Source: Bradyrhizobium sp. WSM3983
GTDB taxonomy: Bacteria > Pseudomonadota > Alphaproteobacteria > Rhizobiales > Xanthobacteraceae
NCBI RefSeq assembly: GCF_000473045.1
Contig: NZ_AXAY01000005.1
Location: 224,501-288,500, forward strand
DNA: 64,000 nucleotides
Direction of reading: 5' to 3'
Numbering within the stretch: position 1 is the stretch's first letter; each line of letters starts with the position of its first letter. Made by a program: the position numbers and the translations under genes. Positions 1 through 10,273 of the stretch are shown piece after piece. The notes beneath the pieces are model-generated. The model did no database searches, had not been told where the DNA came from, and saw only the letters and a program-made list of their open reading frames with translations.

Positions 1-438
1 AAGGGCGGCTTCTACCGCCGCTTCGCCGACCGCGCCGCGCTGCTCGAAGCGATGCTGGTGCACTGGCGCGAGGGACGCTCAGCATCAATTGCAGAGCAGA
101 CCAGCCTGGACGGGCAAGAGCCCCGCGAGCGGCTGAGGGCGGTGATCCAGCTCTATTCCGAGCGGCTCAATCCGGAGGGCATGGCGATCGAGCTCGCGAT
201 CCGGCAGTGGGCGCGCTCCGATCAGAGCGCCGCTGCGGCGGTGGCGAGCGTGGATGCGGCGCGGCTGAAGCACGTCGCCGAACTCTATCGCGCGACCGGC
301 CTCGAGGCCGAGGAGGCGGAGGCGCAGGCCTTCCTGTTCTACTGCTTCATCTTTGGCCAGAGCCTGTTGTTCGTCGAGCGCGGCCCGCGCAAGCGATCAC
401 AGCTCGTGGCGAAATCGGCCGAGAAGCTCTTGGACTAA
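1..438 (+). CDS. TetR/AcrR-family transcriptional regulator, 5'-truncated by the window edge
   Basis: The frame is open from base 1, so the gene begins upstream of the window and only about 145 C-terminal codons are present. The first visible residues (KGGFYRRFADRAALLEAML) match the end of a TetR helix-turn-helix, where the recognition helix is usually followed by a Tyr-rich turn and F-x-x-R/K-x-x-L-L. The remainder is an alpha-helical ligand/dimer domain rich in Ala and Glu. The first internal ATG (base 52) lies inside the conserved HTH end and is not a credible start. The ligand and targets cannot be deduced. Confidence is good for the family and nil for the inducer. Confidence 0.8.
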   Translation, partial: KGGFYRRFADRAALLEAMLVHWREGRSASIAEQTSLDGQEPRERLRAVIQLYSERLNPEGMAIELAIRQWARSDQSAAAAVASVDAARLKHVAELYRATGLEAEEAEAQAFLFYCFIFGQSLLFVERGPRKRSQLVAKSAEKLLD

Positions 439-485
439 GCAAGATGGCCGGAGCTTTGCTCCGGCCATCGCATCAATTCGAAGCG

Positions 486-986
486 TCAAGCGGCGCCCTT
501 CAGCTTCTTGTTGCATTCGCTGTAATAGCCGCCGCCCTTCTCGATCCACTTCATGCCGCCATTGCCGTTGGTGGTCTTGTTGGCGTTGTACTGGTCGACG
601 CAGGTATGGAGGCGCGCCTTGCCGGCGGTCTCCTTGGCGTATTTCGGATCGACCGCGTTCGGGAAGATCGCAGGGCCCGCCGGCATCGTCGGTGCCGGGG
701 CAGCAGCGGGGGCTGCCTCCTTCTTGGCCTGCTTCGGCTCGGCAGCAGGCGGAGGCGCAGCCGGGGCAGCCGCGGTCGGCGCAGCCGCCGGCGTCGCATC
801 GGCGCCGCACTGGACTTTGCGGAAGTCATTCCACTTCATGGTGCCGAGCGAGCCGTCCTTCTTGGCGGCCTGATATTTCGCGCTGCACTCTTGCGAGGTC
901 AACGCCTGCGCCGGCGCGCTTGCCACCAGTGCGGCAGCAACGCCCGACATGGCAATCGCACACAACAGTTTGGCTTGAATGGTCAT
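486..986 (-). CDS. Secreted protein with two Cys/MKW repeats joined by a Pro-Ala linker
   Basis: This 166-residue protein starts with a clear Sec signal peptide (charged MTIQAK, hydrophobic core, AQA cleavage site near residue 28). The mature part has two similar modules, residues about 32-60 and 125-162. Each contains Cys, then a Y-x-A-x-K element, Gly residues, the tripeptide MKW and a second Cys, and they are separated by about 60 residues of Ala/Pro/Lys linker. Two cysteines per module suggest one disulfide each in the periplasm. I recognise no enzymatic motif; similar small periplasmic proteins are common in Bradyrhizobium. It is transcribed alone, convergent with the upstream TetR gene. 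Function is unknown. Confidence 0.75.
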   Translation of the reverse strand: MTIQAKLLCAIAMSGVAAALVASAPAQALTSQECSAKYQAAKKDGSLGTMKWNDFRKVQCGADATPAAAPTAAAPAAPPPAAEPKQAKKEAAPAAAPAPTMPAGPAIFPNAVDPKYAKETAGKARLHTCVDQYNANKTTNGNGGMKWIEKGGGYYSECNKKLKGAA

Positions 987-1173
987 CCTTGGTCTCCCTC
1001 AGGGAAGCAAAACGAGGACTGCTATCCTAGCGTGCTGGGGACATCCGACAAGGAAGTGATGCCGCTTGGCGCTAAAATATAGTGATCGCGCTGTTCGGGA
1101 TTATTCATGTCGCGTTCAGCAATGCGGGCCGACGTTCGCGCCCCTCCGCAACTTTCGCAAGAAGAGCCACATC

Positions 1174-1449
1174 ATGACCCTCGCCTCCCGTCTCGCCGTC
1201 GTCGCGATCGCCTCCCTGTTCGCCACCGGCACCGCTTTCGCGCAGACCGCGGCGCCGGCCGCCAAGACTGACGCCACCACGACCACCGACAAGAAGGCGC
1301 CGAAGGAGCACTCGGCCGAATCGCTCGAATGCTCCAAGCAGGCGGACGCCAAGGGCCTGCACGGGAAGGAGCGCAAGAAATTCCGCTCCGAGTGCATCAA
1401 GACCGCGAAGGGCGGCGCCACGCCTGCGCCTGCCGCCGATAAGAAGTAA
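1174..1449 (+). CDS. Small periplasmic PsiF-repeat-like protein
   Basis: This 91-residue exported protein has a signal peptide over residues 1-23 (cleavage after AFA), a Lys/Ala/Thr-rich spacer, and one module of the pattern C-x-x-Q-A-x(4)-L-x-G-x-x-R-x-x-F-x-x-x-C. That is the spacing of the PsiF repeat described in the E. coli phosphate-starvation-inducible PsiF protein, which has two such repeats; here there is one. I chose the ATG at 1174, rather than the upstream in-frame codons from 1066, because it begins directly with the signal peptide. The biochemical role of PsiF proteins is not established, and no phosphate-control site was recognised upstream. Confidence 0.75.
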   Translation: MTLASRLAVVAIASLFATGTAFAQTAAPAAKTDATTTTDKKAPKEHSAESLECSKQADAKGLHGKERKKFRSECIKTAKGGATPAPAADKK

Positions 1450-1549
1450 ATCCGTCACAATCCTCCCCTCGCCTTTGGCGAGAGGCGTACGCATTGCGGC
1501 ATGACGAGCCTGCAATTGTGCGTCTCTCGCCGATTTGCAATAAGGTGGC

Positions 1550-2638
1550 GTGAAGCAAATCACCGCCTCCCTCCCGTTCGAATGGCCCAGCCGTGCCAAG
1601 GTTTTGAGCACCGTGGAGACGCTCGTCATCGGCGCCGCCGGCGGTCTGGCCTTCCTGGCCGTGGGCCTTCCGGGCGGGTTGATCTCGGGCTCGATGATCG
1701 CGGTCGGGATCGCCGCGATTGCCGGACGCCAGCTTGCGGTCCCACCGCTCCTCACCCAGACCGTACTGGTGCTGCTCGGTATTTCGCTGGGCTCCGTCGT
1801 TTCGCGCCATCTGATCCAGCAAGTCAGCGCCTATCCGCTGACCATCGGCCTCTTGGCGCTCGCCACCTTCTGCTCGACCTTCGGCTCGAGCTATTACCTC
1901 CAGCGCATCCATGGCTGGGACCGCACCTCGGCCTTCCTCGCCGGCAGCCCCGGCGCGCTGTCGCAGATCACGATTTTGGCGGTGGAGCGCGGCGCCGACC
2001 TGCCGGGCATCGCGGTGGTGCAGACCATGCGCGTCATCATCCTCACCGCGGCGCTGCCGATGGTGCTGGCGATCGCGGGCGCCGCCGCGCCCTCCGTCAC
2101 GCCGTTGCTGACGACAGCGATTGCCTCGCCACTCGATCTTGTTGAGCTGGTCGCCGCCGCGCTGGCGGCATCGCTGGTGCTTCGGCTGATCAAGTTTCCG
2201 GCGAGCTGGATGTTCGGCGCGATGATCGCCTCCAGCGTGCTGCACGGCGCAGGCTGGGTCGAGGGCGGCCTGCCCAACTGGGTGCGCGGCGTCGCGCTGG
2301 TGGGCATCGGCGCGCTGATCGGCAGCCGCTTTGCCCGGATGCGAATCAAGACGCTGGCCGGCCACATCAATGCCGCGCTGGGCTCGTTCGCCGTGGCAAT
2401 CGCCGTCTCCTCGATCTTCGTCGGCATCGTCGCAGTCACGACGCAGGTGAAGTTTTCCGACGTCGTTGTTGCGTTTGCGCCCGGCGCGATGGACGCCATG
2501 CTTGCGCTGGCGCTCACGCTGCACATCGATCCGATCTTCGTCGGCGCCCATCACCTCTCGCGCTTCGTGTTCGTGACGATCGCGACGCCTGGCATCGTGC
2601 ACCTGTTCGGCCGCACACAGGACGACGTGGACGATTAG
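1550..2638 (+). CDS. AbrB-family (ammonia monooxygenase-like) polytopic membrane protein
   Basis: A 362-residue inner-membrane protein with about ten hydrophobic segments arranged as two related halves. Conserved Gly/Pro-rich elements (GLPGGLISGSM near residue 37 and FPASWMFGAM near residue 222) mark the two halves and match the AbrB duplication domain of proteins misleadingly named 'ammonia monooxygenase'. The start is a GTG at 1550 preceded by AAGG. It ends overlapping the stop codon of the convergent FMN-binding gene. Transport of a small organic compound is sometimes proposed for the family, but the substrate is unknown. Confidence 0.75.
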   Translation: MKQITASLPFEWPSRAKVLSTVETLVIGAAGGLAFLAVGLPGGLISGSMIAVGIAAIAGRQLAVPPLLTQTVLVLLGISLGSVVSRHLIQQVSAYPLTIGLLALATFCSTFGSSYYLQRIHGWDRTSAFLAGSPGALSQITILAVERGADLPGIAVVQTMRVIILTAALPMVLAIAGAAAPSVTPLLTTAIASPLDLVELVAAALAASLVLRLIKFPASWMFGAMIASSVLHGAGWVEGGLPNWVRGVALVGIGALIGSRFARMRIKTLAGHINAALGSFAVAIAVSSIFVGIVAVTTQVKFSDVVVAFAPGAMDAMLALALTLHIDPIFVGAHHLSRFVFVTIATPGIVHLFGRTQDDVDD

Positions 2639-3264
2639 GCGTTTTCTCCGGTCGTTTGCCCCTTCAGCGCAGCAAGCTGCGCCTCGAGCTCCGCAATCCG
2701 CTGGTCTCTTGCCGCTAACGCCACCGCCACATCCGGGGCGTCGAATTTCTGCGGAATGTGCTGGGGGCAGTTGGTGTCCCAGGCCGCGATCCTGAACACG
2801 ATCACCTGCTCGGGCCGGGCGCGATAGCCCTTCGGCATCATCGCATCCGTCAGAGCATCGTCGTCCTCGACCACGCGCGCCTCGCCCCAGATCTTCACCC
2901 GACGGCGGTGGGCATAGTCCATCACGAAGATGTAGGCCTTGGGATTCTCGGAGAGATTGCCTTGCGTCAGATATTGCTGGTTGCCGGCATAGTCGGCAAA
3001 AGCGAGCGTCTGCTTGTCCAGCACCTTCAGAAAGCCCTTCGGACCGCCGCGGTGCTGGATATAGGGCTGGCCGTCCGCTGAGGCGGTAGAGAAATAGAAG
3101 CTGTTGGCATCGGCGAGGAAGGCTTCGAGGTTCTCGTCGACCTCGGTGCGCCAACCGCGCTGCTCGGCGCGGCCATAGGCCTCGCGGGAGCCCTTGCGCG
3201 CCTGGATCACCTTCACCGCGGGGGTAAAGGCGACATCGCTGGCATAGGTATGAATCGCGGTCAT
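2635..3264 (-). CDS. Pyridoxamine 5'-phosphate oxidase-like FMN-binding protein
   Basis: A 209-residue cytoplasmic protein. Residues about 45-150 form a split-barrel flavin-binding domain of the pyridoxamine-phosphate-oxidase superfamily, with FYFSTASADGQPYIQHRGG (typical first strands), a later G-N-x-x-x-x-x-G-N-L segment, and the conserved strand ending RVKIWGEARVV. The last 35 residues (LAARDQRIAELEAQLAALKG) look like a short coiled coil, suggesting oligomerisation. Members of this group bind FMN or F420, and most are general oxidoreductases of unknown substrate. It is divergent from the LysR gene at 3387, which often signals control by that regulator. Confidence 0.75.
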   Translation of the reverse strand: MTAIHTYASDVAFTPAVKVIQARKGSREAYGRAEQRGWRTEVDENLEAFLADANSFYFSTASADGQPYIQHRGGPKGFLKVLDKQTLAFADYAGNQQYLTQGNLSENPKAYIFVMDYAHRRRVKIWGEARVVEDDDALTDAMMPKGYRARPEQVIVFRIAAWDTNCPQHIPQKFDAPDVAVALAARDQRIAELEAQLAALKGQTTGENA

Positions 3265-3349
3265 CGGAAAATCTCCTGAAAATTCCGGCGCATCTCTGCG
3301 TCTTTCGAGGACCAGATGGACCTTCCGGCGATCAAAACAATCAGCCCGC

Positions 3350-3377
3350 TTGACACTTCATCGTTCCGATATATGCA
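3350..3377 (+). promoter_or_regulatory. Possible promoter of the LysR gene, with almost no leader
   Basis: TTGACA at 3350-3355 is followed after 16 bases by TATGCA at 3372-3377 in a locally AT-rich stretch. Transcription would begin only a few bases before the ATG at 3387, and no Shine-Dalgarno sequence is visible there, so a leaderless or near-leaderless mRNA is possible. The -10 match is weak. Confidence 0.35.
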
Positions 3378-3386
3378 ATAATCCCT

Positions 3387-4271
3387 ATGGACCGCCTCGA
3401 AGCCATGCACGTCTTCGTCACTGTCGCCGATTTGCGCGGCTTTGCGCCGGCGGCGCGCAAGCTGCGGCTGTCGCCATCGGCGGTGACAAGGCTGATCGCG
3501 GCGCTTGAAGACCATCTCGGCGCACGGCTGCTGCAGCGGACCACGCGGCAGGTGAGATTGACCGACGTCGGCACGCGCTATCTGGAACGCGCCCGGCGGA
3601 TCCTCGCCGACGTCGAGGACGCCGACGGCTCGGCGCGGGAGGAGCGCAACCGGCCGAGCGGACGGCTGGTGGTGTCGGCCCCGGTCGGCTTCGGCCGGCT
3701 GCATGTCGGCCCGGTCATGACCGACTATCTCAAGCGCTATCCCGAGGTCGCCTGCGAACTCAGGCTCTCGGACAACCTCGTCAACCTCGTGGAAGACGCC
3801 GTCGACGCTGCCGTCCGTATCGGCCATCTCGCCGACTCCTCGCTGGTTGCGCGCCAGGTCGGCGAGATGCGGCGGATCACGGTGGCGACATCAGGCTATT
3901 TGAAGCGACACGGCGAGCCGAAGACGCCGGAGGCGCTGCGCGAGCATCAGACCATCCTGTTCGGTCCCGCGACGGCGTGGCGCTTCGCGCAGGATGGCCG
4001 CGACATCGAGGTGACGCCGTCCCCGCGCTTCACCAGCAACAGCGCCGACGCCGCTCTGCAATATGCCGAGGCCGGCGGCGGCATCACGCGCGTGCTCGCC
4101 TATCAGGCCGCCGAGGGCCTAAAGCGCGGTCGGCTGAAAATCCTGCTGGCGAAATACGAGCAGCCGGCGCTGCCGATCCACATCGTCTACCCGACCTCGC
4201 GCCTGCTTTCGGCCAAGGTGCGCGCCTTCATCGATCTCGTGGTGGAAACGACTGCGTGGAAGTTTGGGTAG
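3387..4271 (+). CDS. LysR-family transcriptional regulator
   Basis: A 294-residue protein with the LysR winged HTH at residues 1-60 (MDRLEAMHVFVTVADLRGFA, then SPSAVTRLIAALEDHLGARL and TTRQVRLTDVG) and an effector-binding domain from about residue 90. It resembles the CrgA/DsdC-like branch that regulates adjacent divergently transcribed oxidoreductase genes. It is divergent from the FMN-binding gene at 2635-3264, its most likely target. Its 3' end overlaps the convergent thioesterase gene by 44 bases. The co-inducer is unknown. Confidence 0.9.
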   Translation: MDRLEAMHVFVTVADLRGFAPAARKLRLSPSAVTRLIAALEDHLGARLLQRTTRQVRLTDVGTRYLERARRILADVEDADGSAREERNRPSGRLVVSAPVGFGRLHVGPVMTDYLKRYPEVACELRLSDNLVNLVEDAVDAAVRIGHLADSSLVARQVGEMRRITVATSGYLKRHGEPKTPEALREHQTILFGPATAWRFAQDGRDIEVTPSPRFTSNSADAALQYAEAGGGITRVLAYQAAEGLKRGRLKILLAKYEQPALPIHIVYPTSRLLSAKVRAFIDLVVETTAWKFG

Positions 4272-4683
4272 GCTTCGGCACCACACGGAACGTCCCACTG
4301 GCACGTGCGATCACGGCGCCGTCGGCCTTGATCAGGCTCTGCGCGAAGCAGATCGTCTTGCCGGTCTTGATCACGTCGCTCTCGATCGAACACCATTGGC
4401 CGATCTCGGCCGAGCCGACGAAATCAATCGACAGCGAGACCGTCACGAACGAGGTGGTCCAGTCCGTCGCTTGCGCGCAACTATAGCCCATCGCGTTGTC
4501 GGCGAGCGTGGTGATCAGGCCGCCATGGATCAGGCCGCGGCCATTGGTGTGCGGCCGTGCCAGCCGCAGGCCGATGATCACGGCCCTCTCAGTTTTCTTC
4601 GCATAGAGCGGCTCCCACGGTTCGGTCAGCGGGCTCTTGCGGGAAAGCGGCTCGAAGCCGTCGGGGATGTCGGTGTCGGTCAT
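4228..4683 (-). CDS. PaaI-family hotdog thioesterase
   Basis: A 151-residue single-domain hotdog protein. The segment GRGLIHGGLITTLADNAMG (around residues 48-66) is the central helix motif of PaaI-type acyl-CoA thioesterases: H-G-G sits at the helix start and the Asp six residues after the second Gly is the usual catalytic acid. The later strand SLSIDFVGSAEIG and the C-terminal A-x-G-T-F-R-V-V strand complete the fold. It probably hydrolyses an aryl- or acyl-CoA in the cytoplasm. The gene sits alone, overlapping the LysR gene tail-to-tail, so its pathway cannot be read from context. Confidence 0.8.
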   Translation of the reverse strand: MTDTDIPDGFEPLSRKSPLTEPWEPLYAKKTERAVIIGLRLARPHTNGRGLIHGGLITTLADNAMGYSCAQATDWTTSFVTVSLSIDFVGSAEIGQWCSIESDVIKTGKTICFAQSLIKADGAVIARASGTFRVVPKPTQTSTQSFPPRDR

Positions 4684-4807
4684 GCGTGTCTCGCGTCGCT
4701 ATTGGGTTACTGGCAATGAACGCGATGTGGATGACAGTTTCACCGCCTACAAAGTTTTAAACGTGATTTGCGCGGATGTTTGAAACGCGCCACGCCGCAA
4801 TGACAGA

Positions 4808-4902
4808 GCCGTAGGGTGGGCAAAGCGAAGCGTGCCCACCAACTTTCTCAATGGTGGAGAGATGGTGGGCACGGCGCGCCGCGCCTTTGCCCACTCTACG
4901 GC
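4808..4902. repeat. Long imperfect inverted repeat (GC-rich intergenic palindrome)
   Basis: GCCGTAGGGTGGGCAAAG at 4808-4825 is mirrored by CTTTGCCCACTCTACGGC at 4885-4902 (17 of 18 pairs), and a second internal pair (CGTGCCCACC against GGTGGGCACG) extends the stem. The whole element folds into one long hairpin. Elements of this sequence are, to my knowledge, dispersed in intergenic regions of Bradyrhizobium. It lies between the start of the thioesterase gene and the 3' end of pobA and has no coding content. Confidence 0.7.
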
Positions 4903-4917
4903 GCCGACTCCGCCGCC

Positions 4918-7353
<2,436 letters not shown>

Positions 7354-7439
7354 CCTCGCTTCGAGAGAAGCGCGGCGGCGAGGGGCATCTTGCCGCCGTT
7401 GTTATGCAAGTGCGCTGTTAGGAGCGCACGACGCTCCCC

Positions 7440-7590
7440 CTCCCCGCGTGCGGGGAGAGGGGTGGGGTGAGGGGGAGTCTCTCCGCGGGGGCGGTGACAG
7501 TCGGACTCGCGGAGAGTCCCCCCTCACCCGCCACGCTCAGGCGCGCAAGTGCGCTGCCGAGCCTGTCGGCTTCTCCCGCAAGCGGGGAGA
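7440..7590. repeat. Mosaic GC-rich palindromic repeat in the TRAP operon
   Basis: The 293 bases between dctP and dctQ hold no gene but three nested inverted repeats: CTCCCCG/CGGGGAG at 7440-7457, a long pair with arms of about 22 bases at 7465-7487 and 7508-7529, and TCTCCCGC/GCGGGGAGA at about 7572-7590. This pattern is typical of repetitive palindromic units in Bradyrhizobium intergenic spaces. Being inside an operon, the hairpins may attenuate transcription or stabilise the upstream dctP mRNA, giving more binding protein than permease. Confidence 0.65.
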
Positions 7591-7646
7591 GGCGAAGGAC
7601 CGCGGCCGGAGTCGAGAACGAGAATGACATCACTTAGGACACACCC

Positions 7647-8156
7647 ATGAAGCGCGCCTGGATGGATCGCGTGATCGATTCGATCGAATGGATTGCAGCT
7701 GCCTTCGTCGGCATCGTCGCGCTCGACATCTTCCTGTCGGTGCTGCTGCGCAACACGCTGAACTATTCGATTCCCGACAGCTTCGACATCGGCCGCATGC
7801 TGCTCGGCATCCTCATTTTCTGGGGCATTGCCGCGACCTCGTATCGCGGCACGCACATCACGGTCGATCTTGTCTGGGGCAATGTCAGCCCCCGCTACCA
7901 GCGCTGGATCGACGTCTTCGCGACGCTGGTGCTGCTGTTCGTCGTCACCGTTCAGACCTGGACATTATTCGACAAGGTTCGCGGCACCTACAAGGACAAT
8001 GTCCAGACTTTTGACATGCACATGCCGACGTGGCCGTTCTTCGCGATCGCCTGGATCGGCGACGTCTCGGCCGTGCTGCTGATCGCGATCCGCACTTACC
8101 GGCTGATCTTCCATCCCGAAGACATGCACGACCCCAAGCTGAAGGCGACGGAGTAA
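7647..8156 (+). CDS. TRAP transporter small permease (DctQ family)
   Basis: A 169-residue integral membrane protein with four predicted transmembrane segments (around residues 14-34, 48-66, 90-110 and 128-150), the usual DctQ topology. Typical elements are the early W-x-A-A-x-V-G-I/V helix, LRNTLNYSIPDSFDIGRMLL and the strongly conserved SYRGTHITVDLVWG loop (R-G-x-H-I-x-V-D). It forms a complex with the DctM large subunit, whose gene begins two bases after this stop codon, and takes substrate from the DctP protein at 6337. Sodium-driven uptake is expected from the family. Confidence 0.88.
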   Translation: MKRAWMDRVIDSIEWIAAAFVGIVALDIFLSVLLRNTLNYSIPDSFDIGRMLLGILIFWGIAATSYRGTHITVDLVWGNVSPRYQRWIDVFATLVLLFVVTVQTWTLFDKVRGTYKDNVQTFDMHMPTWPFFAIAWIGDVSAVLLIAIRTYRLIFHPEDMHDPKLKATE

Positions 8157-8158
8157 TC

Positions 8159-9478
8159 ATGAGCACCGATGCCGTCGCCGTTCTCGGCTTCGTTTCCCTG
8201 TTCGCACTGATGCTGCTGCGCGTGCCCGTCGGCATGGCCATGGGCCTTGTCGGCGTCACCGGCTTCTCCTACCTGGTCGGCGCAACACCCGCGCTGAAGT
8301 TGGTCGGCCAGACCTCGATGCGCACGGTCACCGACTACACTTTCGGCGTCATTCCGATGTTTTTGCTGATGGGTTCCTTCGTCAGCAATTCCGGCATGAG
8401 CCGCGAGTTGTTCCGCGCCGCCAACGGTTTCGTCGGGCACTTGCGCGGCGGGCTTGGTATCGCCACCGTCGGCGCCTGCGGCGGCTTTGCCGCGATCTGC
8501 GGCTCGTCGGTCGCGACCGCCGCGACCTTCTCCGCTGTCGCCTATCCCGAGATGCGCCGCTTCGGCTATCCGCAGTCCTTTGCGACCGGCGTGATCGCGG
8601 CCGGCGGCACGCTCGGCGCGATGCTGCCGCCCTCGACCGTGCTTGCGGTCTACGGCATCATCACCGAGCAGGACATCGGAAAACTCTTCATCGCCGGCAT
8701 CATTCCGGGCCTGCTGGCGATGACCATGTACATGGTCACGATCTTCCTGATTGGCTATTTCCGCCCTGACTTCCTGCCCAAGGGCAAGGTGCTGCCGTGG
8801 CGCGAGCGCTTCGCCGGCCTGAAGGAGATCTGGGCGCCGGTGCTGCTGTTCGTGTTCGTGATCGGCGGCCTCTACGGCCTGCCCTACCTGCCCCGCTTCA
8901 CACCGACCGAGGCCGGCGGCGTCGGCGCTGCCGGCGCCTTCATCATCGGCGTGGTCACGGGGCGGCTCGACCGTGAGAAGGTGCTGGCCTCGCTGCTGCA
9001 GGCGACGCGCACGGCCGCGGCCGTGTTCACCGTGCTGATCGGCGCGCTGATCTTCGGCTATTTTCTGACGGTGACACAGACGCCGCAGAAGGTCACCGAG
9101 TTCCTTACCGGCCTCGGTCTCGGTCCCTACGGCGTGCTTGCGCTGATCATGGTGATGTACCTCGTGCTCGGCTGCCTGATGGATGCCATGGCGATGATCA
9201 TCCTGACCGTGCCGATCATCTTCCCCGTCATCACGCATCTCGGCTTCGATCCGATCTGGTTCGGCGTCATCATCGTCATGACCGTCGAGCTCGGCCTGAT
9301 CCATCCACCGGTCGGCATGAACGTCTTTGTTATCAAGAGCGTGGTGAAGGACGTGTCCTTTTCCACGATTTTCAAAGGCGTGATCCCGTTCGTGGCGACC
9401 GACCTGGTGCGGCTGGTGATTTTGATCGCGTTCCCATTGCTGGCCACCTGGCTGCCGACGCGGATGATGGCTCATTGA
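8159..9478 (+). CDS. TRAP transporter large permease (DctM family)
   Basis: A 439-residue polytopic membrane protein with about 12 transmembrane helices and the DctM signatures: LRVPVGMAMGLVGV near the start, FGVIPMFLLMGSFVSNSGMS, GACGGFAAICGSSVATAATF and the later MDAMAMIILTVPIIFPV and GLIHPPVGMNVFVI segments. It forms the translocation pathway of the Na+-coupled transporter with the DctQ protein directly upstream. I chose the ATG at 8159, not an in-frame codon inside dctQ, because it follows the dctQ stop and starts with the first helix. It is the last gene of the operon. Confidence 0.9.
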   Translation: MSTDAVAVLGFVSLFALMLLRVPVGMAMGLVGVTGFSYLVGATPALKLVGQTSMRTVTDYTFGVIPMFLLMGSFVSNSGMSRELFRAANGFVGHLRGGLGIATVGACGGFAAICGSSVATAATFSAVAYPEMRRFGYPQSFATGVIAAGGTLGAMLPPSTVLAVYGIITEQDIGKLFIAGIIPGLLAMTMYMVTIFLIGYFRPDFLPKGKVLPWRERFAGLKEIWAPVLLFVFVIGGLYGLPYLPRFTPTEAGGVGAAGAFIIGVVTGRLDREKVLASLLQATRTAAAVFTVLIGALIFGYFLTVTQTPQKVTEFLTGLGLGPYGVLALIMVMYLVLGCLMDAMAMIILTVPIIFPVITHLGFDPIWFGVIIVMTVELGLIHPPVGMNVFVIKSVVKDVSFSTIFKGVIPFVATDLVRLVILIAFPLLATWLPTRMMAH

Positions 9479-9489
9479 GAGGCGAAGCG

Positions 9490-9540
9490 ATGACCACGCC
9501 GACGCTCGAGGCGAAATACGTTGTGCATCAGGTGGTGTGA
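9490..9540 (+). other. 16-codon open frame, possible gene remnant
   Basis: ATG at 9490 opens a frame of only 16 residues (MTTPTLEAKYVVHQVV) ending just before the hicA promoter. It may be the start of a gene cut off when hicAB arrived, or chance. It has only a weak ribosome-binding match (GAGGCGAAG). Confidence 0.2.
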
Positions 9541-9548
9541 GCCGTTTA

Positions 9549-9578
9549 TTGACAAATGCATCTCGATGTGCATAAATA
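9549..9578 (+). promoter_or_regulatory. hicAB promoter with embedded palindromic operator
   Basis: TTGACA (9549-9554) and TAAATA (9573-9578) are 18 bases apart. The spacer is filled by an 18-base imperfect palindrome, ATGCATCTCGATGTGCAT (9556-9573, 14 of 18 positions symmetric), a good candidate for the HicB ribbon-helix-helix operator. The predicted start of transcription falls at or next to the hicA ATG (9585), so the mRNA may be leaderless. Confidence 0.6.
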
Positions 9579-9584
9579 CACACC

Positions 9585-9773
9585 ATGAATAGCCGAGAGA
9601 TTATCTCGGCCCTTCAAAGGGATGGCTGGGTCCAGGTGGCTCAAAAAGGCAGCCACGTCCAGTTCAAGCACCCGACGAAAACGGGCCGCGTCACTGTCCC
9701 TCATCCGAAACGGGACATCCCGCTCGGGACGCTGAAGAGTATCGAAAAGCAATCAGGCCTGAAGCTGAGGTGA
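9585..9773 (+). CDS. hicA: HicA-type mRNA interferase toxin
   Basis: A 62-residue double-stranded-RNA-binding-fold protein. The order is the HicA one: N-terminal SREIISALQRDGW, then the catalytic-His strand KGSHVQFKHP, and the C-terminal segment VPHPKRDIPLGTLKSIEKQSGL. HicA toxins cleave translating mRNA, and the His of the GSH motif is the usual active residue. The ATG has no Shine-Dalgarno sequence and lies about seven bases after the -10 element, consistent with leaderless expression. The antitoxin gene follows immediately. Confidence 0.93.
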   Translation: MNSREIISALQRDGWVQVAQKGSHVQFKHPTKTGRVTVPHPKRDIPLGTLKSIEKQSGLKLR

Positions 9774-9778
9774 ACGCC

Positions 9779-10177
9779 ATGCGTCATTACATCGGTCTGA
9801 TCCACAAGGATGCCGATAGCGATTTCGGGGTATCGTTTCCCGATCTGCCAGGCGTCGTGACCGCGGGCACCACGCTCGATGATGCACGCGACATGGCCGA
9901 AGAGGCGCTGGCGCTTCATCTCGAAGGCATGGCGGAAGATGGAGACGCGGTTCCCGAGCCTTCGTCGCTCGAGGAGATCATGTCGGATCCGAAGAATCGC
10001 TCGGGCGTCGCCATTCTGGTTTCGGTAAAGAACGACCAGCCCAAGATCGTGCGCGTCAATGTCACATTGCCCGATGACGTCCTTGAGCAGATCGACAAAT
10101 ACGCCGAGACGCACGGGTACACCCGTTCCGGTCTGCTCGCCCAGGCCGCCAAGAGGATGATTACGGAGACGGCGTGA
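9779..10177 (+). CDS. hicB: HicB-type antitoxin
   Basis: A 132-residue protein with an N-terminal partial RNase-H-like fold (MRHYIGLIHKDADSDFGVSF, then PDLPGVVTAGTTLDDA), which in the family masks HicA, and a C-terminal ribbon-helix-helix (VRVNVTLPDDVLEQIDKYAE followed by TRSGLLAQAAKRMI), which binds the operator. The ATG at 9779 is the likely start; a GTG at 9770 overlapping the hicA stop is possible. The pair is probably autoregulated through the palindrome at 9556-9573. It separates the TRAP operon from the hydroxycinnamate operon. Confidence 0.92.
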   Translation: MRHYIGLIHKDADSDFGVSFPDLPGVVTAGTTLDDARDMAEEALALHLEGMAEDGDAVPEPSSLEEIMSDPKNRSGVAILVSVKNDQPKIVRVNVTLPDDVLEQIDKYAETHGYTRSGLLAQAAKRMITETA

Positions 10178-10273
10178 GCCGTTCTCGCACGCCATCAGTC
10201 CTATCTCGCGTGTCGGCACAGCCCCTCGCAAACATCATCGCGAAGGTGACCCATATTGACTCCTCCAGAATTC

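Noticed and set aside
1397..3154. A 585-codon open frame on the minus strand across the AbrB and FMN-binding genes
   Set aside because: Its translation is Arg/His/Asp-rich without any domain logic and it lies antisense to two well-supported genes; long open antisense frames are common in GC-rich DNA.
8096..9586. A 496-codon minus-strand frame opposite the DctM gene
   Set aside because: Composition (His, Asp, Gln, Arg in excess) is that of the reverse complement of a membrane protein gene; no start signal or motif.
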